The notes under the pieces were generated by a model. That model was given only the letters and a program-made list of their open reading frames with translations. It was not told the DNA's origin and made no database searches. The position numbers and the translations under genes were made by a program. Below, piece by piece: positions 62,501 to 64,000 of a stretch of DNA of 64,000 bases (its first letter is position 1; each line of letters begins with the position of its first letter). This DNA comes from Darksidea phi (lineage: Eukaryota > Ascomycota > Dothideomycetes > Pleosporales > Lentitheciaceae): NCBI GenBank assembly GCA_030770425.1, contig JASJFT010000007.1, positions 314,245-378,244 on the forward strand. Reading direction: 5' to 3'.

Positions 62501-64000
62501 TTCGATCGTTTTTACCTCTTCGGCTGGGATGCGAACGAGAGGTATCGAGTGCATGCCGAGCTCGGCGATGCATATACACTCGTGGCGCCTGGGGGTTGTT
62601 GGATCTACGTCGCAGATCCAAAAGCTGCCTGGGATATCCTCAAGCGTCCGCGGGACTTTGGCCGCAACGTTGAACAGCTTGCCGTTCTCAACGTCTACGG
62701 AAAGAACCTGTCGACTACAGAAGGACATGAGTGGCAGAAGCACCGCAAGGTTACCGCAGCTACATTCACGGAGAGAAACAATGAGCTGGTGTGGCAATCG
62801 TCGCTTTCGCAAGGCCATGGAATGCTCCAATACTGGCTTCGGTGCGTTCCGCACTCAATTCGAAGCGTTGCGGACGATTGCAAGACTTTTACCCTCAATG
62901 TACTCGCAGCCGCCCTCTTCACAAAGCCATACCCATTTGAAGGGCAGGAAGAGATGAAGAAGCGCCACGCCAGTGTAGAAGACCCATCAGACGACTCTCA
63001 TCAGTACCGCGATTCCTTCTCAAAAATTCTCCGGGGAATCATACTCGTTGCCATTTTCGGCGGTGAAACTCTCAGAACTTCGTCGTGGATGCCGACTTCA
63101 TGGAAGCAGGTGGGCCAAGCGGTGCAAGATTTCCGACTATACGTCTTGAAAATGATCGAAGAAGAGCGGGAGAGTGCCGAGAAGGGCGAATCGACACGCA
63201 AGGATCTTGTGTCGGCCTTGGTGCGCGCCTCGCTCACCCAGCAGAACGATGGCCGCGACATGACCATCACCGAGCAAGACATCATCAGCAACACCTTTGT
63301 GTACGGATTTGCGGGGAATGATACGACCGCAATCTCCCTAGCACATACGATTGTAAACCTGGCCGCGAACCCTGCCACGCAGAAATGGATCAGAGAGGAG
63401 ATTCGGTACTACTGCGACGATGATGACTTCACCAAGTGGCCGTATGCCACTTGGACAAAACTCAAACGCTGCCAGGCTGTAGTGGTAAGCATCAATACTT
63501 CTGGCAAGCTTTCTTAGCTCATTGAATCTAGATGGAAACACTTCGACTCTGCCATCCTCTTGGCTCATCATCCAAGCTGACCAAAGACGCATGCAGTCTA
63601 ACAGTAGGAGGGAATACGTACACGATCCCGCCGCATTCCAATGTCCAAGTCAACTTCTGCGGCCTACACACCAACACCAAAGTCTGGGGGTCGAGCGCCA
63701 TGGCGTGGGATCCCGCCCGTTTCATCACACTGGACGATACACAAGGTGGCAAAGGCATGGAGGCGGAACAACTCCGCGTCTTTCCAGAAGGGGTTTACGT
63801 CCCTTGGTCGCATGGAGAGCGGATCTGTCCTGGCAAACGGTTCTCACAAGTCGAACTTGCGGCTGTCTTGGCTATATTGTTCCGCAAACATGGTGTTGAG
63901 GCTGTGCCGGAGAATGGAGAGTCGGATGAGGACGCGAAGAAGCGAGCGCAGATGGTGTCGTTTGATATACAGATGACGCTTCTGAACGAAATGTATAAGC

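Overview
This is a window of nuclear DNA from a filamentous ascomycete, most likely a Dothideomycete and probably Pleosporales. The signs are compact genes with short introns (mostly 42-100 bp, with GT..CTAAC/CTGAC..AG signals), a RACK1 gene, a peroxisomal enoyl-CoA hydratase, a U1-C splicing factor, Las17-binding-like and calponin-type cytoskeletal genes, a fungal P450, rhodopsin-fold membrane proteins, and a heavily mutated, TA-rich Fot1/Pogo transposon of the kind left by RIP. Coordinates and exon joins were read by eye from the sequence. Gene names rest on recognised motifs, not on a database search.

Layout. 1-5.2 kb is GC-rich and gene-poor, with one two-exon membrane-protein gene (-). 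5.2-11 kb holds a small secreted CHRD-domain protein (+) and a 1181-residue vWA/RBR-like protein (-). 11-14.1 kb holds a hypothetical gene cut by an AT-rich patch and a decayed F-box/LRR gene. An N-gap framed by homopolymers lies at 14.4-14.65 kb. 15.4-19.1 kb holds a nuclear-type protein with a Myb-like segment and a short-chain dehydrogenase. 20-26 kb (-) holds a local family of related small genes (two apparently intact, one decayed) plus a pseudogene with two in-frame TGA codons. 28-31 kb holds an MFS transporter and an Lsb1/Pin3-type SH3 protein. 32.7-33.6 kb is an unidentified pseudogene.

33.9-43 kb is the conserved housekeeping block: a complex I NDUFA12/NDUFAF2-family protein, divergently arranged with a calponin/transgelin-type protein, then U1-C, an NmrA-like reductase, RACK1 with a probable U24-type C/D snoRNA in its third intron, and a peroxisomal enoyl-CoA hydratase/isomerase.

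From 43 kb onward the sequence becomes a mosaic. It holds a truncated F-box gene, a broken kinase-ankyrin gene cut exactly at one arm of a ~105 bp inverted repeat whose arms enclose a degraded RGG-protein gene copy, a 4-TM protein, an intact FAD monooxygenase, a decayed UstYa-like gene, TA-rich DNA, and two disrupted rhodopsin-fold genes. It also holds a glycerate kinase, a ~250 bp MITE with 41 bp perfect arms, an isopropylmalate/tartrate-dehydrogenase-type pseudogene cut by a Fot1/Pogo relic, and a sirtuin fragment joined to a LINE RNase H fragment. A cytochrome P450 runs off the right edge.

The genes do not form one obvious pathway. The left and centre are ordinary core genome. The right third looks like a turnover zone shaped by transposons, where several genes are losing function.
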